DNA of 64,000 nt, taken from positions 105,830 through 169,829 of the forward strand of contig CAJUKY010000002.1 of assembly GCA_910587055.1 (NCBI GenBank), read 5' to 3'. The translations under genes and the position numbers were made by a program. Shown in pieces: positions 8,684 through 17,773 of the stretch; position 1 is the first letter of the stretch; every line of letters starts with the position of its first letter. The DNA comes from Candidatus Gastranaerophilales bacterium. GTDB lineage: Bacteria; Cyanobacteriota; Vampirovibrionia; Gastranaerophilales; Gastranaerophilaceae. The notes under the pieces were generated by a model. The model did not search any database and was not told where the DNA came from. It saw only the letters and a list, made by a program, of their open reading frames with translations.

Positions 8684-11554
8684 ATGGGCATTATAGATGT
8701 ATTGCTTAAAGTTTTTAAAGATCCAAACGACAGAAAAATTTCAAAAATCATGCCTGTTGTAGAACATATTAATCATTTTGAAGAAGAATTTTCAAAATTA
8801 ACTGATGACGAACTGAAAGCAAAAACAACTGAATTTAAAGAAATTTTATCTAAAAGAGAAACTTCCCCTGATTATAAAACAGACCGCGCTCTTGAAAAAG
8901 AAGCGCTTGATAAAATTCTTCCCGAAGCATTTGCCGTTGTGCGCGAAGCGGGAAAACGCGTTTTAAATATGCGCCATTTTGATGTGCAGCTGATAGGCGG
9001 AATTTTTCTTCATGAAGGCCACATTGCAGAAATGAGAACAGGGGAAGGTAAAACCCTTGTTGCAACTCTGCCTGCTTACTTAAATGCGCTGACAGGTAAA
9101 GGTGTGCATATAATCACCGTAAACGATTATCTTGCCCAGCGCGACCGCGATTGGATGGGAAAAATATTTGAATTTTTAGGCTTAACAGTCGGTGTAATTT
9201 TATCAACCGACAGTTTTGATTTTGCTAAGAAAAAAGCCGCATACGCCTGCGATATTACATACGGTACAAATAACGAATTCGGGTTTGATTACCTTCGCGA
9301 CAATATGGCAACAAGTACGCAGGCGCTTGTTCAAAGACCCTATAACTATGCCATAATCGATGAAGTCGACAGTATTTTAATTGATGAGGCAAGAACCCCT
9401 TTGATTATTTCAGGCCGTCTTGAAAAATCCGCAGCTACCTACCAATTAATGGCAAAAATCGCTCCGCAGCTTGAAAAAATTACCCATTATGAAGTTGATG
9501 AAAAAAATAAAAACATAATCTTTACGGAAGATGGTATTGATAAAGCGCAGGAATTACTCGGTGTGGATGATTTGTTTGATATCCAGACTCAATACGCACA
9601 TCACCTTCTGCAGGCTCTAAAGGCTAAAGAATTGTTTATAAAAGACACGGATTACGTTGTGCGTGATAATGAAGTAATGATTGTGGATGAATTTACAGGC
9701 CGATTGATGCAGGGCAGACGCTGGTCTGACGGGCTGCATCAGGCAATTGAAGCAAAAGAAGGCGTACCTATTCAGGATGAAACTCAAACCCTCGCAAGTA
9801 TTACATTCCAGAATTTATTCAGGCTCTATCCTAAATTATCAGGCATGACAGGTACTGCAATGACTGAAGAAGCTGAATTTGGCAAAATTTATAATCTGCC
9901 GGTTACTGCAATTCCTACCAATAAACCTGATATCAGGATAAATGAGCCCGATGCAATCTTCAATAAAACGGTTGTAAAGTATAAAGAAGTGGTTGAAGAA
10001 ATCATAAAAATGTCAAAAATCGGAAGACCCGTGCTTGTAGGTACAATAAGCATTGAAAGGTCTGAATTAATTTCCGCGCTTTTAAAACAGGCCGGTGTAA
10101 AACACAATGTGTTAAATGCAAAACACCACCAGAAAGAGGCTTATATAATCGCTCAGGCAGGGCGTGTGGGTGCTGTTACCATTGCAACAAATATGGCTGG
10201 GCGCGGAACGGATATTCTTCTTGGCGGAAACCCCGAATACCTTGCAAAAGAGGAGCTTGATTCAAAAGGGATAACTCCTGATAATCCAAAATATGAAGAA
10301 TTAAAAGAAGAAGCACTTCAAAATGCTCGCCGTATAACGGAAGAAGAGCATAAAAAAGTAATAGAACTGGGCGGCTTGCATGTTATAGGTACGGAACGCC
10401 ATGAATCACGCCGTATTGATAACCAGCTCAGAGGGCGTGCAGCAAGACAGGGAGACCCGGGGTCTACTAAATTCTTCTTATCTCTTGAAGATGATTTGAT
10501 GAGGAAATTCGGCGGAAATGTCATAGCGCAATTTATGAGCGATGATATGGTGATAAACTCGCCGCTTATTTCCCGCCAGATAGAATCCGCTCAGAAAAAA
10601 GTTGAAACACATTATTTTGATATAAGAAAATCAGTGCTTGAATACGATGATGTTATAAATATTCAAAGGGAAAAGTTCTACGCGCAGAGGAAAAAGGTTT
10701 TAAATTCAAAAAACCTTAATTCCGATATTGTTTATATGATAGAAAAAGAAGTTGATAAGATTTTAAGACAGTATATATCTCCGGATATGTCCCCGAGCGA
10801 GTATGTACCCGATGAATTAAATATGCTTGTGAACGAGATGAAATCCGTTTTTCCGCAGTTAACAACGCTTTCTGTTGATGATATTAAAAATTTCAGATAC
10901 AATGATATGTCAAACCATCTGAAAAACCTTACAAAAACAGCCTATAAAAACCATGAAAAATTAACGATTGATAATTTTAATTCAGTAATTGACAGATATC
11001 AGATTAATGAAGAAAAACAGGAAGCCTTTTCTGATAATAACGTTATAAGGCAGTTAGAACGTGATATTTTGTTACAGGTGATTGATGCGAAATGGATTGA
11101 TCACCTTGCAAATATTGATGATTTAAAAGACGGCATAGGCCTTGTTGCATACGGACAGAAAGACCCGCTTCTTGAATATAAAAAAGGTGCATTTAACCTG
11201 TTTAATTCTATGATGTCTGATATTCAATCCGAAACGGTAAGACACTTAATGAGAACAAAATTCGGCATTCAAATAGTTAGCCCCGAAAATGAAGAAGTGG
11301 CGGATTTAGCATTGAGTGATGTGCCAATCCAGTCTGCAGGACAATATTTGGGGCAAAACAGAGAAATTGAAACCGAATTAACTAAGGCTCTTAAAAATTC
11401 CGTTAATAATGAAGCTGACATTCAAGATAATATTGAAGGAATGGAGCCTGAAAAAAACACCCCTTTTGTAAATGATGATAAAATAGGCAGGAATGACAAA
11501 TGCCCCTGCGGCAGCGGGCAAAAATATAAAAATTGCTGCGGAAAGGACAAATAA
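8684..11554 (+). CDS. secA: preprotein translocase ATPase SecA
   Basis: A 956-residue motor of the Sec pathway. Walker A is MRTGEGKT (117-124), a DEVDS Walker B follows, the second RecA domain carries TNMAGRGTDI, and the helical scaffold and wing domains are complete. The C-terminus bears a zinc-binding SEC-C motif (C940, C942, C951, C952), used for SecB or lipid contact. The ribosome site GGGGAG stands before 8684. The gene appears to have its own promoter region (8531-8683). Confidence 0.97.
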   Translation: MGIIDVLLKVFKDPNDRKISKIMPVVEHINHFEEEFSKLTDDELKAKTTEFKEILSKRETSPDYKTDRALEKEALDKILPEAFAVVREAGKRVLNMRHFDVQLIGGIFLHEGHIAEMRTGEGKTLVATLPAYLNALTGKGVHIITVNDYLAQRDRDWMGKIFEFLGLTVGVILSTDSFDFAKKKAAYACDITYGTNNEFGFDYLRDNMATSTQALVQRPYNYAIIDEVDSILIDEARTPLIISGRLEKSAATYQLMAKIAPQLEKITHYEVDEKNKNIIFTEDGIDKAQELLGVDDLFDIQTQYAHHLLQALKAKELFIKDTDYVVRDNEVMIVDEFTGRLMQGRRWSDGLHQAIEAKEGVPIQDETQTLASITFQNLFRLYPKLSGMTGTAMTEEAEFGKIYNLPVTAIPTNKPDIRINEPDAIFNKTVVKYKEVVEEIIKMSKIGRPVLVGTISIERSELISALLKQAGVKHNVLNAKHHQKEAYIIAQAGRVGAVTIATNMAGRGTDILLGGNPEYLAKEELDSKGITPDNPKYEELKEEALQNARRITEEEHKKVIELGGLHVIGTERHESRRIDNQLRGRAARQGDPGSTKFFLSLEDDLMRKFGGNVIAQFMSDDMVINSPLISRQIESAQKKVETHYFDIRKSVLEYDDVINIQREKFYAQRKKVLNSKNLNSDIVYMIEKEVDKILRQYISPDMSPSEYVPDELNMLVNEMKSVFPQLTTLSVDDIKNFRYNDMSNHLKNLTKTAYKNHEKLTIDNFNSVIDRYQINEEKQEAFSDNNVIRQLERDILLQVIDAKWIDHLANIDDLKDGIGLVAYGQKDPLLEYKKGAFNLFNSMMSDIQSETVRHLMRTKFGIQIVSPENEEVADLALSDVPIQSAGQYLGQNREIETELTKALKNSVNNEADIQDNIEGMEPEKNTPFVNDDKIGRNDKCPCGSGQKYKNCCGKDK

Positions 11555-11606
11555 TAAAAGAACGGTATTTATACTTCGCTTATCAAAATTCAAACAGTTT
11601 ACAAAG

Positions 11607-12518
11607 ATGAGAATAACAAATATTCAAAACAGGGTTATATGGTGCAATAATGCCTTAAATAATGCTTTTGCGGAGCAATTCTTTCGCGGAGCGAAAGCAT
11701 CATATGGTAAAATGAAAAATAATGAAACCCCTTCTGCTTGTTGTACATCCGGTACATGTTTTGATTTTAATACCGCAAAAGCATATTATATGCTTAAGCT
11801 ATCAAAAATAACAAAGCCGCAATATATAGTGCCTGAAGAGTATAAACCTGTTGTGAAAAAATCGGAAGAAATACTTGAATCGGTTCCGATTGTTTTAGAT
11901 AAATTTAATGAAGCTTATTTTTATGCTGAAAATATAATTCATAAAGTCGAAGTGCTTTGTGATGCAGCTGAACTTAAAGCAGGAAGAGAATTCATAGAAG
12001 AGCTTGATGATGGCAATGAACTTAAAAATAAAGTCATTTTTGACAGAAACGGCAAGCTGAAGTTAATAAAAGACTATAAAAATAATAGCGTAATTCTTTT
12101 TGATAATTCTAAAAACGGTGCAGGCAAAAAATATACTCTTTTTATAAATTGCAAAGATATTGATAATCCCGAAAGTATAACTGCAGAAGAAAGCTTTACT
12201 TTTAAATCCGGTTTGCCGTATTGCTATGCTGCTTTTTGTAAGGCTGGCATAGATACGGACAGATTTATTGCAGACAGAGTTTTTAATTTCAGAAATCATA
12301 CATTTAAAAGTTATGATGAAATTTTAACTGTTGCTGCCGGCACGGAATATTCTAAAGAATATTATGAATTTGAGTCATATGCGGAAAATCTTTTTGATTT
12401 TGACCCCATGAAATGTAATTTCAAACGTTTTGTAAGCGGCAAGGTATCTGCGGATGATAAAATATACTATTCATCTGACGATTTTTTAATCTCACAATGC
12501 AAACGCCTCAAGGATTAG
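11607..12518 (+). CDS. uncharacterised cytoplasmic protein
   Basis: A 303-residue protein of unknown function; no domain is recognised. The reading frame is open further upstream into the secA coding end, but the first sensible start is the ATG at 11607. An alternative is the ATG at 11712, downstream of a palindrome in the coding sequence; neither has a good ribosome site. The sequence has a short Cys-containing segment (SACCTSGTCFD), a helical middle and mixed alpha/beta character, with no signal peptide or membrane segment. It follows secA by 52 bases and ends 2 bases before the stop of the convergent CorA gene. Confidence 0.55.
   Translation: MRITNIQNRVIWCNNALNNAFAEQFFRGAKASYGKMKNNETPSACCTSGTCFDFNTAKAYYMLKLSKITKPQYIVPEEYKPVVKKSEEILESVPIVLDKFNEAYFYAENIIHKVEVLCDAAELKAGREFIEELDDGNELKNKVIFDRNGKLKLIKDYKNNSVILFDNSKNGAGKKYTLFINCKDIDNPESITAEESFTFKSGLPYCYAAFCKAGIDTDRFIADRVFNFRNHTFKSYDEILTVAAGTEYSKEYYEFESYAENLFDFDPMKCNFKRFVSGKVSADDKIYYSSDDFLISQCKRLKD
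11662..11700. repeat. imperfect palindrome inside the 11607 gene
   Basis: The ends ATGCTTTTGC and GCGAAAGCAT pair with one G-T wobble, and an inner perfect hairpin CTTTCGC-GGA-GCGAAAG occupies 11681-11697. It lies in the first third of the gene, just before the alternative start at 11712, and encodes a stretch (EQFFRGAKAS) unlike its surroundings. It could be a small inserted palindromic element kept in frame. A search for copies elsewhere in the genome would decide. Confidence 0.45.
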
Positions 12519-12520
12519 TT

Positions 12521-13474
12521 TTAAAACATTCCTTTTTTGTTGAAATATATTGCGGCTCCTGCTGCTGCTACTATTGATAAAATTACTATTATCAAAAATC
12601 CCCATGTATTCTCCCTGAAAGGCGCAGGAACGTTCATTCCCCAGAAAGTGCCTATCATTGTGGGTATAGAGAGAATAATTGTAATTGCAGCCAAAAATTT
12701 CATAATAACGTTTACATTATTATTAATAATTGAAGCAAAACCGTCCATCATACTTTCTAAAATGGTTCTGTGCATCTCAACCATTTCAACAGCCTGTTTA
12801 TTTTCAATAATTACATCTTCAAGCAGGTCGATATCATCTTCATTAAATTTTAAAGCACCCTGTATACTGTTTGAATTCGCAAGCCTTAAAAGCTTTTGCA
12901 GTACTATTTGATTATCCTTAAGTGCCGTTGTAAAGTATACTAAAGATTTCTGTACTTCCATCAGCTGAAAAAGCGCTTTGTTATTTGTCGTTTTTTTAAG
13001 CGAATCTTCAATGCGTTCTGAATGTTTATTTATTATATTTAAATATCTTAAATAAAATTTTGCCGCACGGAATAATATATTCAGCATAAAATTTGTTTTA
13101 TTTCTTGTATCAAAATACATAGAGGTTTCATGGGAAAATGAACCTATAATTTTATTTTCCATAGATGAAACCGTAATGATACTTTCAGGGGTATAAATTA
13201 TACCCAGAGGCAATGTGTCAAAATTCCCTTCATCATCCATAAAAGGTACATTTGTAATTACAAGAAGGTTCCCGTCCTCATATTCAATACGCGACCTTTC
13301 GTCCATATCCAGAGAATTTTTCAAAAAACTTTCATCTAAATCCAAAACAAGGGAAACTTTTTGAATTTCTTCAAAGCTGGGGTCAATCATATTAAACCAG
13401 GAGCCCGATTTTGCATCGTTTAAATTTAAGGTTTTAAGGGTTTTATCATCCTGTGTTTTAAAAATTTCCAGCAT
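12521..13474 (-). CDS. CorA-family divalent cation transporter
   Basis: A 317-residue protein of the CorA (2-TM-GxN) family, which forms pentameric Mg2+ or Co2+ channels. It has a long N-terminal cytoplasmic domain, a long stalk helix, then two C-terminal membrane segments with the pore signature GMN in TFWGMNVPAPF, and ends in a short basic tail (NKKGMF). Length fits the family. Substrate preference among Mg2+, Co2+, Ni2+ and Zn2+ efflux cannot be read from the sequence. Confidence 0.9.
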   Translation of the reverse strand: MLEIFKTQDDKTLKTLNLNDAKSGSWFNMIDPSFEEIQKVSLVLDLDESFLKNSLDMDERSRIEYEDGNLLVITNVPFMDDEGNFDTLPLGIIYTPESIITVSSMENKIIGSFSHETSMYFDTRNKTNFMLNILFRAAKFYLRYLNIINKHSERIEDSLKKTTNNKALFQLMEVQKSLVYFTTALKDNQIVLQKLLRLANSNSIQGALKFNEDDIDLLEDVIIENKQAVEMVEMHRTILESMMDGFASIINNNVNVIMKFLAAITIILSIPTMIGTFWGMNVPAPFRENTWGFLIIVILSIVAAAGAAIYFNKKGMF

Positions 13475-13543
13475 ATCGGCCTCTCTTTGATTAACCCTGC
13501 GACATTTTTATTACACCATACATATAAAAATTGCGCAATCAAA

Positions 13544-14200
13544 TTATTTTGAAAATTTTTCCAGCATGTTTTTTAATTTTTCTAAGGAAATGCCCATAAC
13601 GTTATAATAATCACCTTCGATTTTTGATATAAAACTTTTGCTCTCAGACATTAATGTTTGAAATTTTTCAGAATCGGTATATATGCCGTTATTATAGTTT
13701 AAAAAATCCTGCACACCGTAGCTTCCTGCTTTATCCAGCGGGTTAAATTTTTCTATATATTCTTTAATTTCTTTATCTGAAAGCGTGCGGAATGTTACAA
13801 AAGTTTCTTCAATTTCCGTTAAGCTTTTTATTTTAGATGTTTCAGGCCATATCGGCGCTTTTACAATAGAAATAGAAGTAACTACTTTGTGTGTTTTTCC
13901 TGATAAATTTTTAAGCATAGAAAAAGCCTGAGAATTATTTTCAGGCTTTAATAAACACACACTACTATTACCTTCTTCGAGGATTACCATTGTATCTGCT
14001 CCTATTACAAATGCATCATATTCTATGCTTTTTGCAACATCCAGAGCTTTATTTAATGAATTCTTTTTTATGAAGCTTTCGTTATAAAACTTAAACGATT
14101 CTTCCTTATAGTTTGATTTTACAATCGTAAAATCGATATTTCCTTTTGTTAAAATTTCTTTTCTTCTCGGGGAATTTGAAGCTAAAATAATCTTTTTCAT
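13544..14200 (-). CDS. maf: Maf-like nucleoside triphosphate pyrophosphatase
   Basis: A 218-residue Maf/HAM1-superfamily protein that hydrolyses non-canonical or modified nucleoside triphosphates to the monophosphate and pyrophosphate and is linked to arrest of septation. The N-terminal motif ASNSPRRKEIL (5-15) is diagnostic; the metal-binding segment VIGADTMV and the KAGSYGVQ segment are also present. It is slightly longer than usual (about 190-200) because of loops in the middle. Whether it prefers dTTP/UTP (YhdE type) or 7-methyl-GTP (YceF type) is not resolved. Confidence 0.88.
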   Translation of the reverse strand: MKKIILASNSPRRKEILTKGNIDFTIVKSNYKEESFKFYNESFIKKNSLNKALDVAKSIEYDAFVIGADTMVILEEGNSSVCLLKPENNSQAFSMLKNLSGKTHKVVTSISIVKAPIWPETSKIKSLTEIEETFVTFRTLSDKEIKEYIEKFNPLDKAGSYGVQDFLNYNNGIYTDSEKFQTLMSESKSFISKIEGDYYNVMGISLEKLKNMLEKFSK

Positions 14201-14253
14201 TCCCCGATTGTATCATAAACATTTTATTATACGGCGTCGTTGCTGCACTCTTT

Positions 14254-14529
14254 TTAAGGAGCGGTCGCTGCCATCATTTCAGGCTTTTTCATTTTTATAT
14301 TACGTGATTTTGTATATTGAATACTTCCCGAAATTGCGCTTATACAGGTGCTTTTCAGTTTTTGCTGAATATTCAGCATGCAAAGATGCATCTGTGCGTA
14401 ATCATTCATTGCCTCATACATTTTATCCGGATTTATCATTGATGTTTGAATTGTCGGGTTATCCACCTTCTGCATTGCATATTTTTTCACAAGCATAGCG
14501 TCAATTCTGTCTTTTGCACCGATTGCCAT
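14254..14529 (-). CDS. small uncharacterised protein
   Basis: A 91-residue hydrophilic, probably helical protein without recognised domain, signal peptide or membrane segment; methionine-rich. The ATG at 14529 is preceded by a purine-rich GGGAGATAGAGG region that can serve as ribosome site. An open frame on the other strand (14208-14498) has no comparable start. Between this gene and the MFS gene (14530-14715) lies about 185 bases of AT-rich DNA in which I see no further gene. Confidence 0.5.
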   Translation of the reverse strand: MAIGAKDRIDAMLVKKYAMQKVDNPTIQTSMINPDKMYEAMNDYAQMHLCMLNIQQKLKSTCISAISGSIQYTKSRNIKMKKPEMMAATAP

Positions 14530-14715
14530 AAGCCTCTATCTCCCTTATTAAACTTTATATCCCTTTTCCTTATTGAAGTAAAACCTTAAACTCTCTTTAA
14601 AATTTAAATCTTACCTCTTCCTGATTTAATAAAGTATTTCTTTATTTAAAAATTGCCTTAAAAAAGGAGATTTGCTTAATATTTCTTTACAATTAGCGGG
14701 AAAGGCTTATAGTGC

Positions 14716-15909
14716 TTATGTGCATTCTTTAAATACCTGTTTTAAATCTTTTGTAATGCCGAAAAATCCTGTTAAAAATGCTAAAAGTGCCATTATTATT
14801 AAGATTTTATCCACACCTATGATTTCGGCAATATACCCCAGCGGCGCAAGGCTCAAAGCACCTATTCCCCAGCTGAAACCCTGCATTACGCCTGAAATTA
14901 CCCCTTTGTGCTCTTTCATAAGGTTTTGCGCCGCAACAATTGTAACTGAAACCGAAAGGAACGTGAAATATCCTGAAATAATAAATATTAAAACAGCTAA
15001 ATAAGGCCATTTATCAATTGTGTACATAAAGAGTATAACAAGCGGTAAAATAGTCCAGAAAGAAAGTCTTATGATGTTTTCCGCTCCGATTTTTTTCTCA
15101 ATTTTTGAGCTTGTAAGCATTGATATTCCGCTCAAAATAAAAAATAAAGTAATAATTGCCCCTATTTCACTCAAAGAAAACCCTCTTTCTTTAAAAATAA
15201 ACGGTGCATAGGTTCCAAAACTTATGCTGACTCCTGATTTTACAATTGCAATCCAAAGCAGCGAAAGATAAGTTTTCTTTTTAAAAATTTCTTTCATAAT
15301 TGAGAAGAAGTTTTCTTTTGTTTTGTTAATAGTGGATGCGGGTATTTTCGGCACTACAAAATACAATGCCAGTGCGGTGCCAACACCTAGAATTGTTATA
15401 TAGCACAATGAATAAAGACCGAAATTTTCCACCATTGATGATGACATCACAGGCCCCAGAGCATATCCTATAGTCCCGAGACCCATAAAAGCGCCCATAT
15501 ATTTTGATAAATTCGGATTATTAAAATTAAATGTATTAACAAGACTTGTCACCTGCGGGTGAAAAAGCGCATTTCCGCACATTCCGATTAAAAGGCAAAG
15601 CCCCATTGTCCGGATGTCTTTTGATGCCGCAGTTAATGGAATAAATACGGCTCCCATAATAAGCCCCCATACCATAAAAGTTCTGTGGCGCATTTTATCT
15701 GCAAAAAAACCGAATAACGGTTGCATCATTGAAGAACACAGATGCCCGAGAGCTATGATTAAACTTATTGTTGATAATTTTATTCCCAAATTTGAAGTAA
15801 GCATCGGATACAGGGGTATCAGGGCTGATGCATACAAATCAACCATAAAATGTCCCATGGAAAGTCCGAAAATTGCCTTTTTATTTGCTGTTGTTATTGC
15901 TTCTGTCAT
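14716..15909 (-). CDS. MFS exporter, fosmidomycin-resistance (Fsr) type
   Basis: A 397-residue major facilitator with twelve hydrophobic segments. The Fsr-subfamily features are present: GHFMVDLYASALIPLYP in the first segment and GNALFHPQVTSLV in the fourth, plus an MFS loop motif after segment 2 (GFFADKMRHRT). Fsr homologues export fosmidomycin or other drugs, but many members have unknown substrates. It stands alone, and the start at 15909 follows a gap to purH. Drug specificity here is not shown. Confidence 0.85.
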   Translation of the reverse strand: MTEAITTANKKAIFGLSMGHFMVDLYASALIPLYPMLTSNLGIKLSTISLIIALGHLCSSMMQPLFGFFADKMRHRTFMVWGLIMGAVFIPLTAASKDIRTMGLCLLIGMCGNALFHPQVTSLVNTFNFNNPNLSKYMGAFMGLGTIGYALGPVMSSSMVENFGLYSLCYITILGVGTALALYFVVPKIPASTINKTKENFFSIMKEIFKKKTYLSLLWIAIVKSGVSISFGTYAPFIFKERGFSLSEIGAIITLFFILSGISMLTSSKIEKKIGAENIIRLSFWTILPLVILFMYTIDKWPYLAVLIFIISGYFTFLSVSVTIVAAQNLMKEHKGVISGVMQGFSWGIGALSLAPLGYIAEIIGVDKILIIMALLAFLTGFFGITKDLKQVFKECT

Positions 15910-15973
15910 AAAATCTCCGGTTTAATATCTTTGATAGTTTTTATCTGTACACAGAGGCTGCGTTTCCCGTACT

Positions 15974-17482
15974 CTAGTGTCTGAAATGTCTTATTCCCGT
16001 TGTTACCATAACAAGCCCGAATTTATCTGCCGCTTTAATAACTTCAGGGTCTTTAATGCTTCCCCCGGGTTGAATTATACCTGCAATACGTTCTTGCGCC
16101 GCCACTTCTATATTATCAATTGCAGGGAAAAATCCGTCGCTTGCAAGTATAGCCCCTTTGGCACTGTCGCACACTCTTTTTAATGCAATTTCAACCGCGC
16201 CCACTCTGCTTGTCTGTCCGCCGCAAAGCCCCAGTGTTCTTAAATCTTTGGCAATTACTATAGCATTTGATTTTAAATGTTTTGCAATTTTGAAAGCAAA
16301 AACCATATCTTCTATCATTTCCTGAGTCGGTTTTTCTTTTGTTACGGTCTTAAAGGTTTCAGGGTCAAGCTCCTTGGAATCTTTTTCCTGTAAAAGTGCA
16401 CCAAAAGGAGTCAGACGGATTTCCTCTTCCGTAAATTTTAAATATTCACTCAAAGGTGTATTTAATTTTACAACCCTTAAATTTTTCTTTTTCTTAAGCT
16501 CTTCAACCGCATCATCGGTAAAATCAGGCGCAATTACCACCTCTAAAAACATAGCCGTGAGCATCTTAGCTATTTCAAGGTCAATTTTTCCCGTAAATGC
16601 CACTATTCCGCCAAATGCACTTAAGGGGTCACAATCAAGTGCTTTTTCCCACGCTTCTTTTAACGTTTTGCCAAGCGCCGCCCCGCAGGGGTTTGTGTGT
16701 TTGATTATTACCGCCGCATTTACGTCGTAAAATTCCGCCGCAATATTTAAAGCTGCCGTTGCATCAATTATGTTATTGTATGAAAATTCTTTTCCGTTTA
16801 AAAATTCATAATCAATAACTTTGTTATAATTATATAAAGCTGCCGTTTGATGCGGATTTTCGCCATATCTTAAATCTTTTATTTTATTGAAATTAAAGCA
16901 TTTGTGTTCATTTAAACCATCTTCGGCGGAAAATCTTTTTGAAAGCTCATTTGAAATCATGCAATCATATTTTGAAGTTAGGCTGAATGCTTTTACTGCA
17001 AGCTTTTCCCTTGTTTTAATATCAATATTTTCTAAATCAATATCATAATCCTTAATATCTGAAATTACGGTAATATTTTCATAATTTTTTGCACCGGCAC
17101 GAAGCAGTGCAACGCCGCCTATATCAATATTTTTAATTAAAGTTTCAATTTCAACATCTTTATCTTTATAGTTTTCAAAAGGATATAAATTTACGCATAC
17201 TAAATCATAAGGCTCTATTTCATCCTTCATAAGGCTTTCGCGTTCTTTTAAATCAGCAAGAATTCCTGCAAAAATTTTTGGGTGCAGTGATTTTACTTTG
17301 CCGCCGATTAATTCTCTAAATCCTGTGATATCAGCGCTTTCAGTTGCCTTAATGCCGTTTTGTGCAAGCAAATCATATGTTCCGCCCGTAGATACTATTT
17401 CATACCCTGCTTTTATTAATCTGTTTGCAAATTCAACAATACCGGTTTTGTCAAAAACGCTTATATATGCTCTTTTTTTCAT
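15974..17482 (-). CDS. purH: bifunctional AICAR formyltransferase / IMP cyclohydrolase
   Basis: A 502-residue enzyme for the last two steps of purine synthesis. The N-terminal IMP cyclohydrolase (MGS-like) domain covers about 1-190 (VSTGGTYDLL; ELIGGKVKSLHPKIFAGIL); the C-terminal AICAR transformylase carries the KHTNPCGAA motif and ends in VTTGIRHFRH. I place the start at 17482 rather than the in-frame ATG at 17503: GGAGAGG then stands 9 bases before it, and the usual MKKRAYISVFDK opening results. No other pur gene is in the window. Confidence 0.95.
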   Translation of the reverse strand: MKKRAYISVFDKTGIVEFANRLIKAGYEIVSTGGTYDLLAQNGIKATESADITGFRELIGGKVKSLHPKIFAGILADLKERESLMKDEIEPYDLVCVNLYPFENYKDKDVEIETLIKNIDIGGVALLRAGAKNYENITVISDIKDYDIDLENIDIKTREKLAVKAFSLTSKYDCMISNELSKRFSAEDGLNEHKCFNFNKIKDLRYGENPHQTAALYNYNKVIDYEFLNGKEFSYNNIIDATAALNIAAEFYDVNAAVIIKHTNPCGAALGKTLKEAWEKALDCDPLSAFGGIVAFTGKIDLEIAKMLTAMFLEVVIAPDFTDDAVEELKKKKNLRVVKLNTPLSEYLKFTEEEIRLTPFGALLQEKDSKELDPETFKTVTKEKPTQEMIEDMVFAFKIAKHLKSNAIVIAKDLRTLGLCGGQTSRVGAVEIALKRVCDSAKGAILASDGFFPAIDNIEVAAQERIAGIIQPGGSIKDPEVIKAADKFGLVMVTTGIRHFRH

Positions 17483-17506
17483 AAAAATCATCCTCTCCGC
17501 CATTTA

Positions 17507-17535
17507 TTGTATAACAAAAACACACATTGTATAAT
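17507..17535 (+). promoter_or_regulatory. sigma70-like promoter upstream of the small hydrophobic peptide locus
   Basis: TTGTAT (17507-17512), a 17-base spacer and a perfect TATAAT (17530-17535) point rightward toward the 25-residue peptide gene at 17680. A transcript from here would have a leader of about 135 bases. A second, weaker candidate is TTGAAT (17553-17558) with an AT-rich -10 near 17576. The same stretch must also hold the leftward purH promoter. Confidence 0.5.
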
Positions 17536-17614
17536 AAAATGGAATTAAATCTTGAATTATATTTAGAACATTGAAATATAAATATGGGCAAGCAAGGAGC
17601 CTTAGTCTTTTTCA

Positions 17615-17661
17615 TTAAACTTCGACACAACAGTTTACTTTGACCTCGGTCGATAGTTTAA
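17615..17661 (+). promoter_or_regulatory. 5' UTR stem-loop before the small peptide gene
   Basis: TTAAACTTCGAC (17615-17626) pairs with GTCGATAGTTTAA (17649-17661), giving a 12-base-pair stem with one bulged A. Its 22-base loop contains the repeat ACTTTGACCTC. The stem ends 3 bases before the Shine-Dalgarno AAAGGAGG (17665-17672). Such placement would allow control of ribosome access or exposure of the loop to an antisense RNA. Confidence 0.6.
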
Positions 17662-17773
17662 AGAAAGGAGGGCTGAATTATGTATGAATTTAATTTGAGT
17701 TTATTGTTAATTCTTTTAATTCTAATCATAATAAAGGACACCCAACAAAAACGCTAGGTGTCACTTTGACCTC
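17637..17773. repeat. direct repeat pair flanking the small peptide gene
   Basis: ACTTTGACCTC occurs at 17637-17647 and again at 17763-17773, once upstream and once downstream of the 25-codon gene, 126 bases apart in the same orientation. In the Fst/par type I systems, convergent RNAs transcribed through direct repeats become complementary at the repeats; the same geometry is possible here. No transcript is demonstrated. Confidence 0.6.
17680..17757 (+). CDS. 25-residue hydrophobic peptide, candidate type I toxin
   Basis: The gene encodes 25 residues: a short N-terminus MYEFN, an uninterrupted hydrophobic core of about 13 residues (LSLLLILLILIII) and a charged tail KDTQQKR. That is the make-up of type I toxin peptides (Fst, TxpA, BsrG, Ldr), which insert in the inner membrane. 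It has the best ribosome site in the region, AAAGGAGG, 7 bases before the ATG. The last codons (GACACC) pair with GGTGTC overlapping the stop, forming a hairpin. It sits alone on the plus strand between two minus-strand genes. Function is inferred; a small non-toxic membrane peptide is the alternative. Confidence 0.6.
   Translation: MYEFNLSLLLILLILIIIKDTQQKR

Noticed and set aside
11493..11606. Extension of the 11607 gene into the end of secA
   Set aside because: The extra 38 residues are the secA zinc-binding C-terminus read in another frame; the start at 11607 is more sensible.
14208..14498. A 96-residue open frame on the plus strand
   Set aside because: It covers the minus-strand gene 14254-14529, has no ribosome site, and its composition is not protein-like.
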